From: Sepiola atlantica
Taxonomy: Eukaryota > Mollusca > Cephalopoda > Sepiida > Sepiolidae
Direction of reading: 5' to 3'
Length of the DNA stretch: 64,000 nt
Assembly: GCA_963556195.1 (NCBI GenBank)
Contig: OY744536.1
Location: 665,501-729,500 of the forward strand
This document shows positions 9,991-21,365 of the stretch, one piece after another. Position numbers and translations under genes: made by a program. Within the stretch, counting starts at the first letter, position 1; each line of letters opens with the position of its first letter. The notes under the pieces were generated by a model. The model worked only from the letters and a program-made list of their open reading frames with translations, had not been told where the DNA came from and did not search any database.

Positions 9991-12200
9991 ATTGATTTAT
10001 TGCATAATTTAAAAGTGTAAATCCATGGAAATTATTGGATTGTTTCTTCTATATGTATCAGTGTTTTGGTTTGTGGGTGCCATTGTGTTCTTCCCCCTCC
10101 TATGCTACTAACATATCAACCGGTGGCTCTTTCTGTCAATAGATGTTTCTCTATGACGAGTTTTTTTAATTTTTTCTTTGATTTTCTGTAAGACGTGTTG
10201 CTAAAGGCGCTGATGAAGAGACGTTTTGGATTAGCTTTATTAATTTATAAAATAAAGTATTTCCAGAATGTTTTGGAAACGATCGTACGTCATGCTGGAC
10301 TTGGTGTTCTAATTATTGGACCAATTGTAATGTTTTATTTATATATATATATATATACCTCAGTTTGTTTATATGCCTTTCTGAGTTGCAAGGGGAGGGA
10401 TCCGTTTTTCATTTTAGTTACGATTTTTGTGCACATTTTTTTCCTTCCTGGACAATATGTCTGAAGTCCAATGAAACACATGTGCTGAATCGGTTCTTAG
10501 ATGTGTAATGATAGGGGACCCATTTATGTAACAGCGTGGACCGTAGCTTGGATAAAGTGGAGACTTTTGTTGTGTCTTAGAAAATATGCTAAGACTGATG
10601 CTGACTATTAATATAGAAAATTAGTAAAAACTGATAAAAACATGAATGTTGAATAAAAGAGATTAAACGTGTTTAACTAACACAATATATTTATACATGT
10701 ACAAGCTTACAATTCGTTGAAAGTTATTTTTGTGTGAGTCAATTGTTCGTTTGCAAAGTTGAGTTTTCATATTGTAAAGTGTTCGAAGAAGAAGGCAACG
10801 AAAGTTATAAGCATATGTATGTGTGTGTATATGTGTTTACTGTCAGCATGTACATGCGTGTGACAGTGAAAGAAATAGACATTGTGTGTGTGTGTGTGTG
10901 TGTTGCCTTTTTCAGTGTGCGTGTCACTTTAGTAGGCAGTGTGCATATGCATATTACAGTGTGTGAGTGAGTTGAGAATATTTGCTTTCTCTAGCACCTG
11001 AGTGCAGGGAAGCTGAGCGTAATATTGTGTTAGCAGATTGTCCCGTTTTTTGACCCAACTGGTTGAATGCTGAAAATTCTGGTCTTTAAATGCTTATTCA
11101 TCAACTCCAAAAGATTTACTTTTTACTTTTGGCGCGAAAAGTGTTTTTCAGTGTGTATACGTAGATGAAAGCAGGGTACATGACGGCTATTTTTGGAACT
11201 TTTAAGTGCTTGTACGAAAGTATTTCTCTTTACAGATATAATTTTTGAATGTGGCTTGTGTGTTTTCGCATACACCGTTGTTCTATTAATATCTATACGA
11301 TTGGGATATATGTTAGTCCTACAGATGTATCACAGTTGCCTTCCATCGCAAAGCCAGATTAATGTCTGTGTTGAGCTCCACCATATTGATGTTTATTTCC
11401 GTGGATCATACAGCTGCTCAGTTGTATAGATAAGGATAGATCTCATCCTCTTTTGTGACTTGAGATCGAGCAGACATGATAGATGATAGCAAGTCACCCG
11501 GTTCACTGGAGGTATGGACAATGATACCACGGTTCATGCAATGGCAAAACAATAAAAACGGTTTGGAACTATATGTTAAGAAATGATGTTATTAATCTCA
11601 CACCTCTGTACTCGGTAGAGGTCCGAAACAAAAATATTATAAGTAATAATAATATAAGGAAATGAATTTCAAGTATAAGTTACACATTTATTACAATTGA
11701 CAAAATACAAAAAAAAAAAACGCAAACATAACATTATACACAACATTAATAAACAGTTCTCACCCGCGAATAGTGACCATTCTTTACCTTTTCGGTAGGA
11801 TATAGATATCTGAATAACACAGATATCCTTCATTCTGCTGGACGTTAAGTCCGAGATGTCTGATGTTACTGATTCTAGATTACTCTCGAACCCTTTTAGG
11901 GTCAACAAAGGGACAAAGCTTGTCAGTGTCATGTCATCGGTGTAATCAAGGAAACGTTTCCTTATACATATAACTTGTTATCTCTGATTTTTACAACCCA
12001 ACCATGCTTGCCATTCACATGGGTGACAAAATAAAGATAGCCAACCTTTTTCGTAAGCAAAAACACCAATACAACAGTCGATGATGGATCCATTTGTTTC
12101 CACGTAAACTTTGATAGCTAAGGAAATTGCATCAACCCATACTGTGATCTCCCATCTATATGCGCTCCACTTGCCATGAGTCGGAAGAAAGGAAAAAAAT
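9991..12200. other. AT-rich, no supported gene
   Basis: No convincing coding sequence. It contains short TA and GT microsatellites (about 10340-10358 and 10884-10903) and a patch near 10190-10240 with GCTGATGAAGAGACGTTTTG, a common invertebrate repeat motif. Confidence 0.35.
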
Positions 12201-12210
12201 ATATAATATA

Positions 12211-12647
12211 TGAATTATTAAAAATGATGAGCAATTAGAACGCCATGCAATGCATTTTAGTTTTATTAACTTTTATTTTTTATTTTTTTCAATTTAATTT
12301 TCGAAGATATACTTCATCATCAGAATTTCAAATAAAGATATATTGAATAACTTCTTTTTTTTTTTCATCTCGTTTTTGGTGTTATCAATTCGGTGTTGTT
12401 GAAACGAATATGGAATGAGGGTCTCTTTTGTTAAGGACGGCACGTGGCAGTGCAAATTGTAATGAGAAATGTTCTCCTTGTTTTAGAAAGCATTGTTTAT
12501 ATGGTAATATGAATTATTAAAAATAATAATGAGCAATTAGAACACCATACAATGCATTTTAGTTTTATTAACTTTTATTTTTAATTTTTTTTTCAACATT
12601 ACCATATAAACAATGCTTTCTAAAACAAGGACAACATTTCTCATTAC
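12211..12647. repeat. Direct repeat enclosed by a 50-bp inverted repeat
   Basis: Arms at 12459-12508 and 12598-12647 are reverse complements with one mismatch in 50. The loop (12509-12597) is a near copy of 12211-12296, which contains GAGCAATTAGAAC and TGCATTTTAGTTTTATTAAC. So a roughly 85-bp segment occurs twice about 300 bp apart, the second time inside a hairpin. Likely foldback or template-switch structure; class unknown. Confidence 0.7.
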
Positions 12648-13453
12648 ATAATATATTTTTAAGAAAATGTATCTAAGTTTTCTATTTATTTATCTCTCTC
12701 TATCAAGTATGACTTTTCAATCTATATATTAGTCAATTTGGAATTGTCATGTTGTGCTGATTCAGTCAAATTTTGTAACACTTTGTAACACAATATTCAA
12801 TCATCTAGTTTCCATGCCACAAGTATGTTTGTATTTTTCTTAATTTCTGTGATACAAGCAATTAAAGATATCCTTATAATAGGCAGCATTTTTTATTTAC
12901 TTTGTTAGAAAAAGTAATGAATGCAACGTCATTCTGCATGTCATTTCTTTATTTGTATCACTCATATCTAAAATTACTACCAAAATAATTTTGATATAAA
13001 GTTGAGTATGCATATGTTTATATATTTCTATGTATAGGATTCACTCCTAAACTAATCAACTGATCATTATGACTTTTGGAACACAGCTGCTAGATATATG
13101 ACTGGATAATGTGAGCTATATTTAATTTAATTTATTTTTTATGAAAATTAAGATGCCTCCAATTTTTGTCAAATTTTAACAATATTCCTCAAATTTCAGT
13201 TTCTTTGAAGGGATGTTAGATGGCATAATATAGGCACGACCTCCCATTTGAAAAATAAAATATTTCAGATTTACATTAAATTTTATCTATAGTCATTAGA
13301 CATCCTGATTCCCTGAATTTCAATTTCTTAAGACCCCTTACATTTTAGATATTTTCCAGAATCAAAATTATGTATTGGATTTTGATCAAAATTTGAATAA
13401 GGACGTAAGGTTTAGTATAATTATATCTTCATTTTAATCTTCGTAAGGGACAT

Positions 13454-13466
13454 AAAAGTGGTGCAA
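13454..13466. repeat. Target-site duplication, left copy
   Basis: AAAAGTGGTGCAA, identical to 13934-13946. Confidence 0.85.
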
Positions 13467-13933
13467 AGGTAAGGTAAGGTAAGTTGTTGCTTTACAGCAC
13501 ATCAACCCTAAGGGTCATTTCGTGCCATGAGTGTGGAAGGGAGTGTCCTTCATTTGAATCTTAAGTAAAAGATATTTTAAATATTTATGGTTAAATACAT
13601 CTTATTGCCCCTGTTTTAGGGCCTAAAATTCAATTTTGGCTATTTCGTTTGTATTGTATTAAATCTTTAGATGAGTTCTAAAAGGTTTATTTTCTTTAGA
13701 AAATGCAATATTTTGTAAGGTGTTACTTTCTCAAATAATGTTTTTAGGGTTTGTTCATTAAAGTATTTTCTACGGGTATTTTCCTATTTTTTGCAATCCA
13801 TTAATATGTGCTTTATGGTTAGTTGGTGATCACATGTCCTGCATTGAGGTGCATTTTCTGCTTTTAAAAGATATTCATGAGTTAGTTTTGTATGACCAAC
13901 TCGGATTCTGGTGAATTTAGTATCTAAATTTCG
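13467..13933 (-). mobile_element. Truncated LINE 3' end with target-site duplication
   Basis: This insertion is flanked on both sides by AAAAGTGGTGCAA (13454-13466 and 13934-13946). On the minus strand its 5' part encodes TRIRVGHTKLTHEYLLKAEN, followed by a PQCRTCDHQLTIKHILMDC zinc-finger-like block (CxxC...H...C). That is the usual C-terminal module of several I/Jockey-group LINE proteins. The 3' end, on the left, is a short run of CTTAC repeats (seen as GGTAAGGTAAGGTAAG). Severe 5' truncation and a variable-length duplication fit target-primed reverse transcription. Confidence 0.8.
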
Positions 13934-13946
13934 AAAAGTGGTGCAA
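13934..13946. repeat. Target-site duplication, right copy
   Basis: AAAAGTGGTGCAA, identical to 13454-13466; the Helitron sequence resumes directly after it. Confidence 0.85.
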
Positions 13947-14768
13947 GACTGTTCTGTTCTGGGAATTAATTTTACCCATCCTAGGATGGGTATTCTTCTA
14001 ATATATATATCATCTTACTTATATTACTATAGTTTTTATTGGTTCAACAAAAAACAAAACAAATGACTAATGTTATTTTATTTATTGAATAATCAGTTAT
14101 AAGAATACGTAACGAGCAGCTGTTGATTCGAAAAAAGCTGTTTTAGGTTTTATTTTTAAAACCGCCTCCTCTTTTCGTGTGAATTATTTTTGGAAAAATG
14201 TTTCGTTTTGAATCAAATCTGTTGTTAAAGTGATACTTCTGTGGGGAAAACTGACAAAAGAAGAAAAAAAAGATCTGTTACCCTTCACTGTCAGAATTAT
14301 AAAATTCTTGGGGCAGCTATCAGAATGATGCAGACAGATAGGATAATCATGGGATCTCATGTTCCAGGTTCATTTTGTAACATACAAATTTTCTCGAAAT
14401 ATCTTGTGCCTTTCACAAACAAAACAAGGAAATCCTGGAAAATTTAGACTAACAATATAAACACTTAAAATCTGTATTATTTTTCCTTGCTGTGTCTGGA
14501 TTTCTACCTAGCTAATATGCAAGGTTCTTCTTCCCTGAACAAAATTGTATCCTTGACGGAAACTGATTATTGTGATTAAATATGTATATTTCTTCTGCAT
14601 CATAACTGCTAGCAGGTAGCTTAGACGTTCGAGTTTTACAGTCAGTGGTGACTGAAAGTTTGAAGTCCGAGCCCCGAGGTTGATGCATTGACTAGATAAA
14701 GCTACACTGATGAATTTTCAAAGGACAAAGCGTGTGTCTGTGGATATTAATATTTATATAATAAATAA

Positions 14769-15194
14769 TCTATTATATAAAAAGCAGTTGTCTGTGTGTG
14801 TATGTTCAGCTAAAAGTAAAAAAAACTACAGAACAAACAGCCACAAGTTGGTATTTTCTTGATCAGCGTTCCCCTGGTTGCATAATATCTAAAATTTAAA
14901 AAAAAGTATCCATTCTTTGGGGGTCAACTGGGCTAGGTTTCGTCAAGTGAGGGGTCGTTTTTTTTTTTTGTTTTTTTTCAGCCATTTTATGCACTAATTT
15001 GGAAAGAAAATGCTGACTCATTCATCAAGGAATTTATTATATAAAGGAGAGTTGTTTATGTGTATGTATCCAGAGAGGAATAAGCTGGGCGGAGGAAAAA
15101 GAGATAGAAAGACAGATAGAGAGAGTTAAAGAGGTAGAAGTTTTAATAAAACTGTTACACTTTTGCCCCAGGCAACGTCGGGTAGCCCTGCTAG
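14769..15194 (+). mobile_element. Non-autonomous Helitron, about 426 bp
   Basis: It starts TCTATTATATAAAAAGCAG followed by a GTCTGTGTGTGTATG stretch, typical of a Helitron 5' end. It ends with CAGGCAACGTCGGGTAGCC (weak hairpin) and CTAG (15191-15194). The base before TC is A and the base after CTAG is T, as expected for insertion into AT. A second 5'-end-like sequence (TTATTATATAAAGGAGAG) lies inside at about 15035, so this may be two partly overlapping copies. Confidence 0.7.
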
Positions 15195-15201
15195 TAATAT
15201 A

Positions 15202-15223
15202 TAAGAGAGAGAGAGAGAGAGAT
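15202..15223. repeat. (GA)n microsatellite
   Basis: About ten GA units immediately downstream of the Helitron end. Confidence 0.9.
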
Positions 15224-15929
15224 AGACACTCAACTACTCTCTTTTTAGGACATACATTGTGTTGTTTTATCTAGTGGTCTGTTCTCTATGACTTTCTGTC
15301 ACAAACTGACTGCCTTGTTAAAACTCACTGTACTGTTCAACTCACTCCCAGCATGCCTATGTAATCTCATGTGGTTCTCCTCTTCCGGCCTTTTGTCCAC
15401 ACATTCCCATGCATCTCACTCTTGACCTTTTACCCAACTGATAACAACCTCTGGTCTAGTAAGTCTGGATGAAAAGCTCTTCACAATGCAACAGGCTGTA
15501 CTTTCTTATAATGCACATTTGTAACCTTTCTTAACTTCTAATCGGAGAACAATAGTGCTCAAAACTTCAAACTTTTTGTAATTTCATAAAATTTGATTTA
15601 TTTGCATATTGAAGAAAATGTTGTTTTTGTTGGTAGAACGTACAGTTTGGATTTTTGCAATTTACAGGGAGGAATCAAATGTTGTACAGTCATACCATAA
15701 TCTAAACTTGTCTTATACATTTTTTTAATAAATAGGATTAGGATTGACATATTTATACTTATATTAGTATGATTTGGACTGAGGATTTTATAATATTGTA
15801 TTAATTTATTTATCAATAAAACTAATGTCTTCTGGTTTTTAGTATAAAAACAAACTTAAAAGTGATAAGTTGTAGAAATTATAAGTTGAATTTATATCTT
15901 GGGCATTACTAATCAGCAGAGCATTACTG

Positions 15930-16335
15930 CTGTCGACCAAGGGAAGAGTCTATCAGGCATTTGTGTGCAATATAATAATGTATGGAAGTCAAACCTGGCA
16001 AGTGAGGATTGAAGACATGCGTTGCATGGAGAGAAATGATATATGATATGATGAATGTGTAATGTGAGTCTTAAAGAACGGCTTAGATCTGATGACCTCA
16101 GAATAAGATTAAATGTAGGCAGAACAAGAGACTTTGTTGGTTCGGTCACATTGAAAGAATGGATTAGTAGATGTAGATGTAGAACAGTTGAGGTGGCAGG
16201 GAAAGGTCAAGGAAAACATGGGAGGAAGTGATAAGGATGAACTTGAGAGAAAGAGGTATAAAGACCTGGCCAGAAATAGGTTAGTTTGGAAGTCAATCTT
16301 TAAAAGCCGTTTATACTGATGATTAGCCTAATATA
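15930..16335 (+). pseudogene. LINE C-terminal and 3' fragment
   Basis: Plus strand encodes MYGSQTW-like sequence (about 15980), then ATGCGTTGCATGGAGAGAAA, shared with 54745-55195. Further along is a block for a GHIERMD-type motif and GAGAGAAAGAGGTATAAAGA. It ends just before GATGATTAGCCTAATATA. Several frameshifts. Related minus copy at 4856-5375. Confidence 0.68.
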
Positions 16336-17060
16336 TAAAAGTAATTATTAGTTTATAACTGATAAAAAATCTATCACCTAAGAATCCCCATTGATTTTAC
16401 TTCATAATGTTCAGATTGAAATTCTGTTTTTATTTACTTGTTTTTTTTTTAGCATTCTGCTCAAAATGTCCTCTTTCTACCTACCTAGATTTCTACTTGA
16501 TCAGCCATCTTGCATTATCTTCAATTCATCACTCTTCTTAAATATGGAACAATCTGCTTGGCTCTAATGGATAGTTTTGCTAAGTACTCTTTTGCTTTGT
16601 TTTTTGGGTTTTTTCATTTCTCATTGATTTGACCTAAGAAAATAAAAATAGAACCATTTTTTTATCCTCTCTTAGAATACATAATTTACATCAACCAGAG
16701 TAGAAGTAATAACAATAATAAAAAAAAAAAAAGTTAAAAGAACCAATGATAATAAAGATGAGAGAGCAGAAACCTAGATATAAAGAAATGCATTTTAATG
16801 CCGATTTCTAAATTTCTTGTTGTGCTGCTACTTAAGTTAATGTGCCAATGAATTCTCTCGATAGAAAAACCTTTCTTTACTCTTCATGCATCAATAAGTA
16901 CATTTCAAATTTCTTTGTTTTAGGGCTTTTTTTTAGTTGTTTATAAAAACAGTTGTCATAATTAAAATAGACATCGCATTAAATTACTAGAGTGAGCCAA
17001 AAGTTTTTGCAGTATTATAATAACTTATTAGGTTGTGAATGTGACGGACCATACTGAAAT
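16336..17060. other. AT-rich intergenic DNA
   Basis: No gene or structured repeat recognised apart from A/T homopolymers (for example around 16440 and 16720). Confidence 0.4.
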
Positions 17061-17073
17061 GTGAGCTCTCGGA

Positions 17074-19958
17074 GCGTTACTCACCTGATACTCTCATGGC
17101 GTTACTCATCTGATACTCTCATGGCGTTACTCATCTGATACTCTCATGGCGTTACTCACCTGATACTCTCATGGCGTTACTCATCTGATACTCTCATGGC
17201 GTTACTCATCTGATACTCTCATGGCGTTACTCATCTGATACTCTCATGGCGTTACTCACCTGATACTCTCATGGCGTTACTCACCTGATACTCTCATGGC
17301 GTTACTCACCTGATACTCTCATGGCGTTACTCACCTGATACTCTCATGGCGTTACTCACCTGATACTCTCATGGCGTTACTCACCTGATACTCTCATGGC
17401 GCTACTCACCTGATACTCTCATGGCGCTACTCACCTGATACTCTCATGGCGTTACTCACCTGATACTCTCATGGCGTTACTCACCTGATACTCTCATGGC
17501 GTTACTCACCTGATACTCTCATGGCGTTACTCACCTGATACTCTCATGGCGTTACTCACCTGATACTCTCATGGCGCTACTCACCTGATACTCTCATGGC
17601 GTTACTCACCTGATACTCTCATGGCGTTACTCACCTGATACTCTCATGGCGTTACTCACCTGATACTCTCATGGCGTTACTCACCTGATACTCTCATGGC
17701 GCTACTCACCTGATACTCTCATGGCGTTACTCACCTGATACTCTCATGGCGTTACTCACCTGATACTCTCATGGCGTTACTCACCTGATACTCTCATGGC
17801 GTTACTCACCTGATACTCTCATGGCGCTACTCACCTGATACTCTCATGGCGTTACTCACCTGATACTCTCATGGCGTTACTCACCTGATACTCTCATGGC
17901 GTTACTCACCTGATACTCTCATGGCGTTACTCACCTGATACTCTCATGGCGTTACTCACCTGATACTCTCATGGCGCTACTCACCTGATACTCTCATGGC
18001 GTTACTCACCTGATACTCTCATGGCGTTACTCACCTGATACTCTCATGGCGTTACTCACCTGATACTCTCATGGCGTTACTCACCTGATACTCTCATGGC
18101 GCTACTCACCTGATACTCTCATGGCGCTACTCACCTGATACTCTCATGGCGCTACTCACCTGATACTCTCATGGCGTTACTCACCTGATACTCTCATGGC
18201 GTTACTCACCTGATACTCTCATGGCGTTACTCACCTGATACTCTCATGGCGTTACTCACCTGATACTCTCATGGCGTTACTCACCTGATACTCTCATGGC
18301 GTTACTCACCTGATACTCTCATGGCGCTACTCACCTGATACTCTCATGGCGTTACTCACCTGATACTCTCATGGCGTTACTCATCTGATACTCTCATGGC
18401 GTTACTCATCTGATACTCTCATGGCGTTACTCACCTGATACTCTCATGGCGTTACTCACCTGATACTCTCATGGCGTTACTCACCTGATACTCTCATGGC
18501 GTTACTCACCTGATACTCTCATGGCGTTACTCACCTGATACTCTCATGGCGTTACTCACCTGATACTCTCATGGCGTTACTCACCTGATACTCTCATGGC
18601 GCTACTCACCTGATACTCTCATGGCGTTACTCACCTGATACTCTCATGGCGTTACTCACCTGATACTCTCATGGCGTTACTCACCTGATACTCTCATGGC
18701 GCTACTCACCTGATACTCTCATGGCGCTACTCACCTGATACTCTCATGGCGTTACTCACCTGATACTCTCATGGCGTTACTCACCTGATACTCTCATGGC
18801 GTTACTCACCTGATACTCTCATGGCGTTACTCACCTGATACTCTCATGGCGTTACTCACCTGATACTCTCATGGCGTTACTCACCTGATACTCTCATGGC
18901 GCTACTCACCTGATACTCTCATGGCGCTACTCACCTGATACTCTCATGGCGCTACTCACCTGATACTCTCATGGCGCTACTCACCTGATACTCTCATGGC
19001 GTTACTCACCTGATACTCTCATGGCGTTACTCACCTGATACTCTCATGGCGTTACTCACCTGATACTCTCATGGCGCTACTCACCTGATACTCTCATGGC
19101 GCTACTCACCTGATACTCTCATGGCGTTACTCACCTGATACTCTCATGGCGTTACTCACCTGATACTCTCATGGCGTTACTCACCTGATACTCTCATGGC
19201 GCTACTCACCTGATACTCTCATGGCGCTACTCACCTGATACTCTCATGGCGTTACTCACCTGATACTCTCATGGCGTTACTCACCTGATACTCTCATGGC
19301 GCTACTCACCTGATACTCTCATGGCGCTACTCACCTGATACTCTCATGGCGCTACTCACCTGATACTCTCATGGCGTTACTCACCTGATACTCTCATGGC
19401 GTTACTCACCTGATACTCTCATGGCGTTACTCACCTGATACTCTCATGGCGCTACTCACCTGATACTCTCATGGCGCTACTCACCTGATACTCTCATGGC
19501 GCTACTCACCTGATACTCTCATGGCGTTACTCACCTGATACTCTCATGGCGTTACTCACCTGATACTCTCATGGCGTTACTCACCTGATACTCTCATGGC
19601 GCTACTCACCTGATACTCTCATGGCGCTACTCACCTGATACTCTCATGGCGCTACTCACCTGATACTCTCATGGCGTTACTCACCTGATACTCTCATGGC
19701 GTTACTCACCTGATACTCTCATGGCGTTACTCACCTGATACTCTCATGGCGTTACTCACCTGATACTCTCATGGCGTTACTCACCTGATACTCTCATGGC
19801 GCTACTCACCTGATACTCTCATGGCGCTACTCACCTGATACTCTCATGGCGTTACTCACCTGATACTCTCATGGCGTTACTCACCTGATACTCTCATGGC
19901 GCTACTCACCTGATACTCTCATGGCGCTACTCACCTTATACTCTCAGAGCGCTACTCA
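17074..19958. repeat. 25-bp minisatellite, about 115 copies
   Basis: Tandem array of a 25-bp unit, GCGYTACTCAYCTGATACTC followed by TCATG. Units start at 17074 and every 25 bp. I counted 115 in-phase units, then a degenerate one that runs into flanking DNA. Nearly all variation is at two sites: T or C in GCGYTAC, and C or T in TCAYCTG. The TCAT variant is confined to units 2-3, 5-7 and 53-54. Because 25 is not a multiple of 3, no coding role is suggested. The C variants form higher-order patterns: CTTTT (125 bp) around units 21-42 and CCCTTT (150 bp) around units 90-104. Internal seams of a long array may be affected by assembly. Confidence 0.97.
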
Positions 19959-20118
19959 TCAGATTTGTTTCTATGGCTTGGAGCATGGCATCAGTCAGAA
20001 GGTATAAGCCCAGACTCTGACTCCAACGATTCTAAAATATCTGACTCCTTATTTCAAAGTTTTCCAATATTCAGACTGTCTGTTAATTCTTCGGAGATTA
20101 AAAAAATCCGACTCATCT
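19959..20118. other. Flank of the minisatellite, dispersed repeat
   Basis: The array passes into GCGCTACTCATCAGATTTG, then CTATGGCTTGGAGCATGGC. This is homologous to the lone sequence at 21297-21345 and so to the parent element of the array. Next is GACTCTGACTCC/GACTCCTTATTTCAAAG sequence, also seen around 55550-55690 and 45720-45800, a dispersed repeat rich in 'GACTC' words. Confidence 0.5.
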
Positions 20119-20379
20119 TCAAGGTTGTTGCAAAATTTCCATGAACCATCGGGTTACTGTAATGTGATCACTTATATCTTCACCGTTTGAACAGCAAATG
20201 TTTTTGGTTGTTTCCACAATGTTATGGCCCAGTTCAAACTCGTAAAGCAGAATTTGATTATAGTGTGTGTTCATCCATGCGGCTGTCAAATCACACACAA
20301 GGTGAAGCAATGCAAAACATATCAGCGCACTAACAACCACGATACTACCAGCCACAGCGGGTACCATCCACGGCTTCAA
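20119..20379 (-). CDS. Uncertain small open frame with one hydrophobic segment
   Basis: An 86-codon minus-strand open frame starting at a TTG; the first ATG is a few codons in. It has a hydrophobic stretch VPAVAGSIVVVSALICFALL that could span a membrane, then a polar tail. I recognise no family, there is no visible splice context, and the surroundings are repeats. It is more likely chance or repeat-derived than a gene. Confidence 0.12.
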   Translation of the reverse strand: MKPWMVPAVAGSIVVVSALICFALLHLVCDLTAAWMNTHYNQILLYEFELGHNIVETTKNICCSNGEDISDHITVTRWFMEILQQP

Positions 20380-20431
20380 CTGCTTCGGTCAATTGATATA
20401 TGTGCTACAAACTAGCACATATGCAAATATT

Positions 20432-20564
20432 GCAGAAGATGTTAATCCACAAATTTCCTGAAAAATTATATTTAGTACTTGAACTAATATTGAATTCCTT
20501 TTGCAATATTTGTTCAAGTATTAAATATAATTTTTCAGGAAATTTGTGGATTAACATCTTCTGC
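20432..20564. repeat. Hairpin with 61-bp arms
   Basis: Arms 20432-20492 and 20504-20564 are reverse complements with two mismatches; the loop is 11 bp. A second small hairpin (TATGTGCTA/TAGCACATA) lies just upstream at about 20398-20420. Foldback element or recent inverted duplication. Confidence 0.85.
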
Positions 20565-21130
20565 TGACCCCGCCCTTACCGAGATACTACAATTACATGG
20601 GAACACCGTGAAAAACTTGGCGGAAAAAATTTTTTTTTTTATATAATTCATCCATTTCGTATGAATCAGATAGTTCTATTGTTGGCATTTGTTTCCCCGA
20701 TATCTTTCTAGTTAGAATTCTTTCTAGAAAGACATCGGGTATTTACAGGAAGAACCACTTGAGGGTTGCCAACATCCTAAGTGAAAGTGTTTCTGTGGAA
20801 TGAACTGGATTCGAACTTGGCATACCCAGGTTGTCATTAGCCACTGTCACATCCCATTTTATAATTTAGAGTTGGAGATCAGTTTCGTATATAATTTTAA
20901 TGTAAAATAATCACCCATTTCCGGGTCATTATAGTATTTTAGGGCAGTGAACCAAATTCTTTAACCACTAACCTTAAGTCAGTGGCAAGGTCATAAAACC
21001 ACACATAGTCGCCTAAAATAATAGACCCCCCCCTCAATAAAAAGAAAATGCACAGGATTTATCTCCCATAGCAAAAAAAAATGGTTAACTGCTCTAAAAC
21101 ACTAGAATGGCCTGAAAATGGGGATCATTT
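20565..21130. repeat. Dispersed repeat, host of a tRNA SINE
   Basis: Blocks such as GAAAAACTTGGCGGAAA, TTTAATGTAAAATAATCACC and CACAGGATTTATCTCCCA recur at 29140-29460 (and inverted at 29800-30005). The copy here is interrupted at 20655-20856 by a tRNA SINE that is absent at 29160. Family unknown. Confidence 0.55.
20655..20856 (-). mobile_element. tRNA-derived SINE, long-hairpin tail type
   Basis: On the minus strand, from about 20856, a tRNA-like head carries a B box AAGTTCGAATCC and ends in AGTTCATTCCAC. It is followed by a body with TGTTGGCAACCCTCAAGTGG and a tail hairpin formed by CCGATATCTTTCTAG and CTAGAAAGACATCGG (about 20698-20738). A close relative is at 58207-58430. The 44593-44733 element has the same head but a different tail. 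Confidence 0.75.
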
Positions 21131-21294
21131 TACATCTACAATATTAATTTCCCTACAAGGATTTATTTATGAAGACCGGACTTTGGTTTTAGTTAATTAC
21201 TTAGTTCAGTATTATTAGACCGATTGTGACAAGGACATAAAAAAATTATTCCCATAGTCTTTTATACTTTTTTATCGCACTGTTTTCCTTTTCT

Positions 21295-21345
21295 GAAGAG
21301 TGTTACTCGCTAGATTTGCTTCTATGACGTGGAGCATGGCTGCAG
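21295..21345 (+). repeat. Solitary relative of the 25-bp minisatellite unit
   Basis: GAGTGTTACTCGCTAGATTTG followed by CTATGACGTGGAGCATGGC (a longer match given in two parts) is homologous to the right flank of the array at 19945-19990. It looks like the unexpanded form of the sequence that gave rise to the minisatellite. Confidence 0.6.
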
Positions 21346-21365
21346 AATCCACCATTTTAGACCTA

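Larger units (their letters stand above)
13027..14001 (+). mobile_element. Helitron-like element interrupted by a LINE insertion
   Basis: It ends in a perfect hairpin (ACCCATCC/GGATGGGT, about 13975-13991), then CTAA (13998-14001) and T, matching the Helitron hairpin-CTRR-T rule. The body is the same family as 1690-2126. It is split at 13467-13933 by a LINE 3' end flanked by a 13-bp duplication. The 5' end is uncertain; TCTATGTATAGGATTCACTC near 13027 is a candidate. Confidence 0.6.

Noticed and set aside
12290..12330. Hammerhead-like CTGATGATGAAG...CTTCGAAAA on the minus strand
   Set aside because: The stem is offset by one base from the core and no cleavage triplet or helix III follows.
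17074..19958. CRISPR-like regular repeat
   Set aside because: The 25-bp units are directly adjacent with no spacers, and the genome is eukaryotic; it is a minisatellite.
20119..20379. Host gene for a small membrane protein
   Set aside because: Short frame starting at TTG, no family, no splice context and repeat-filled surroundings; kept only as a very low-confidence entry.
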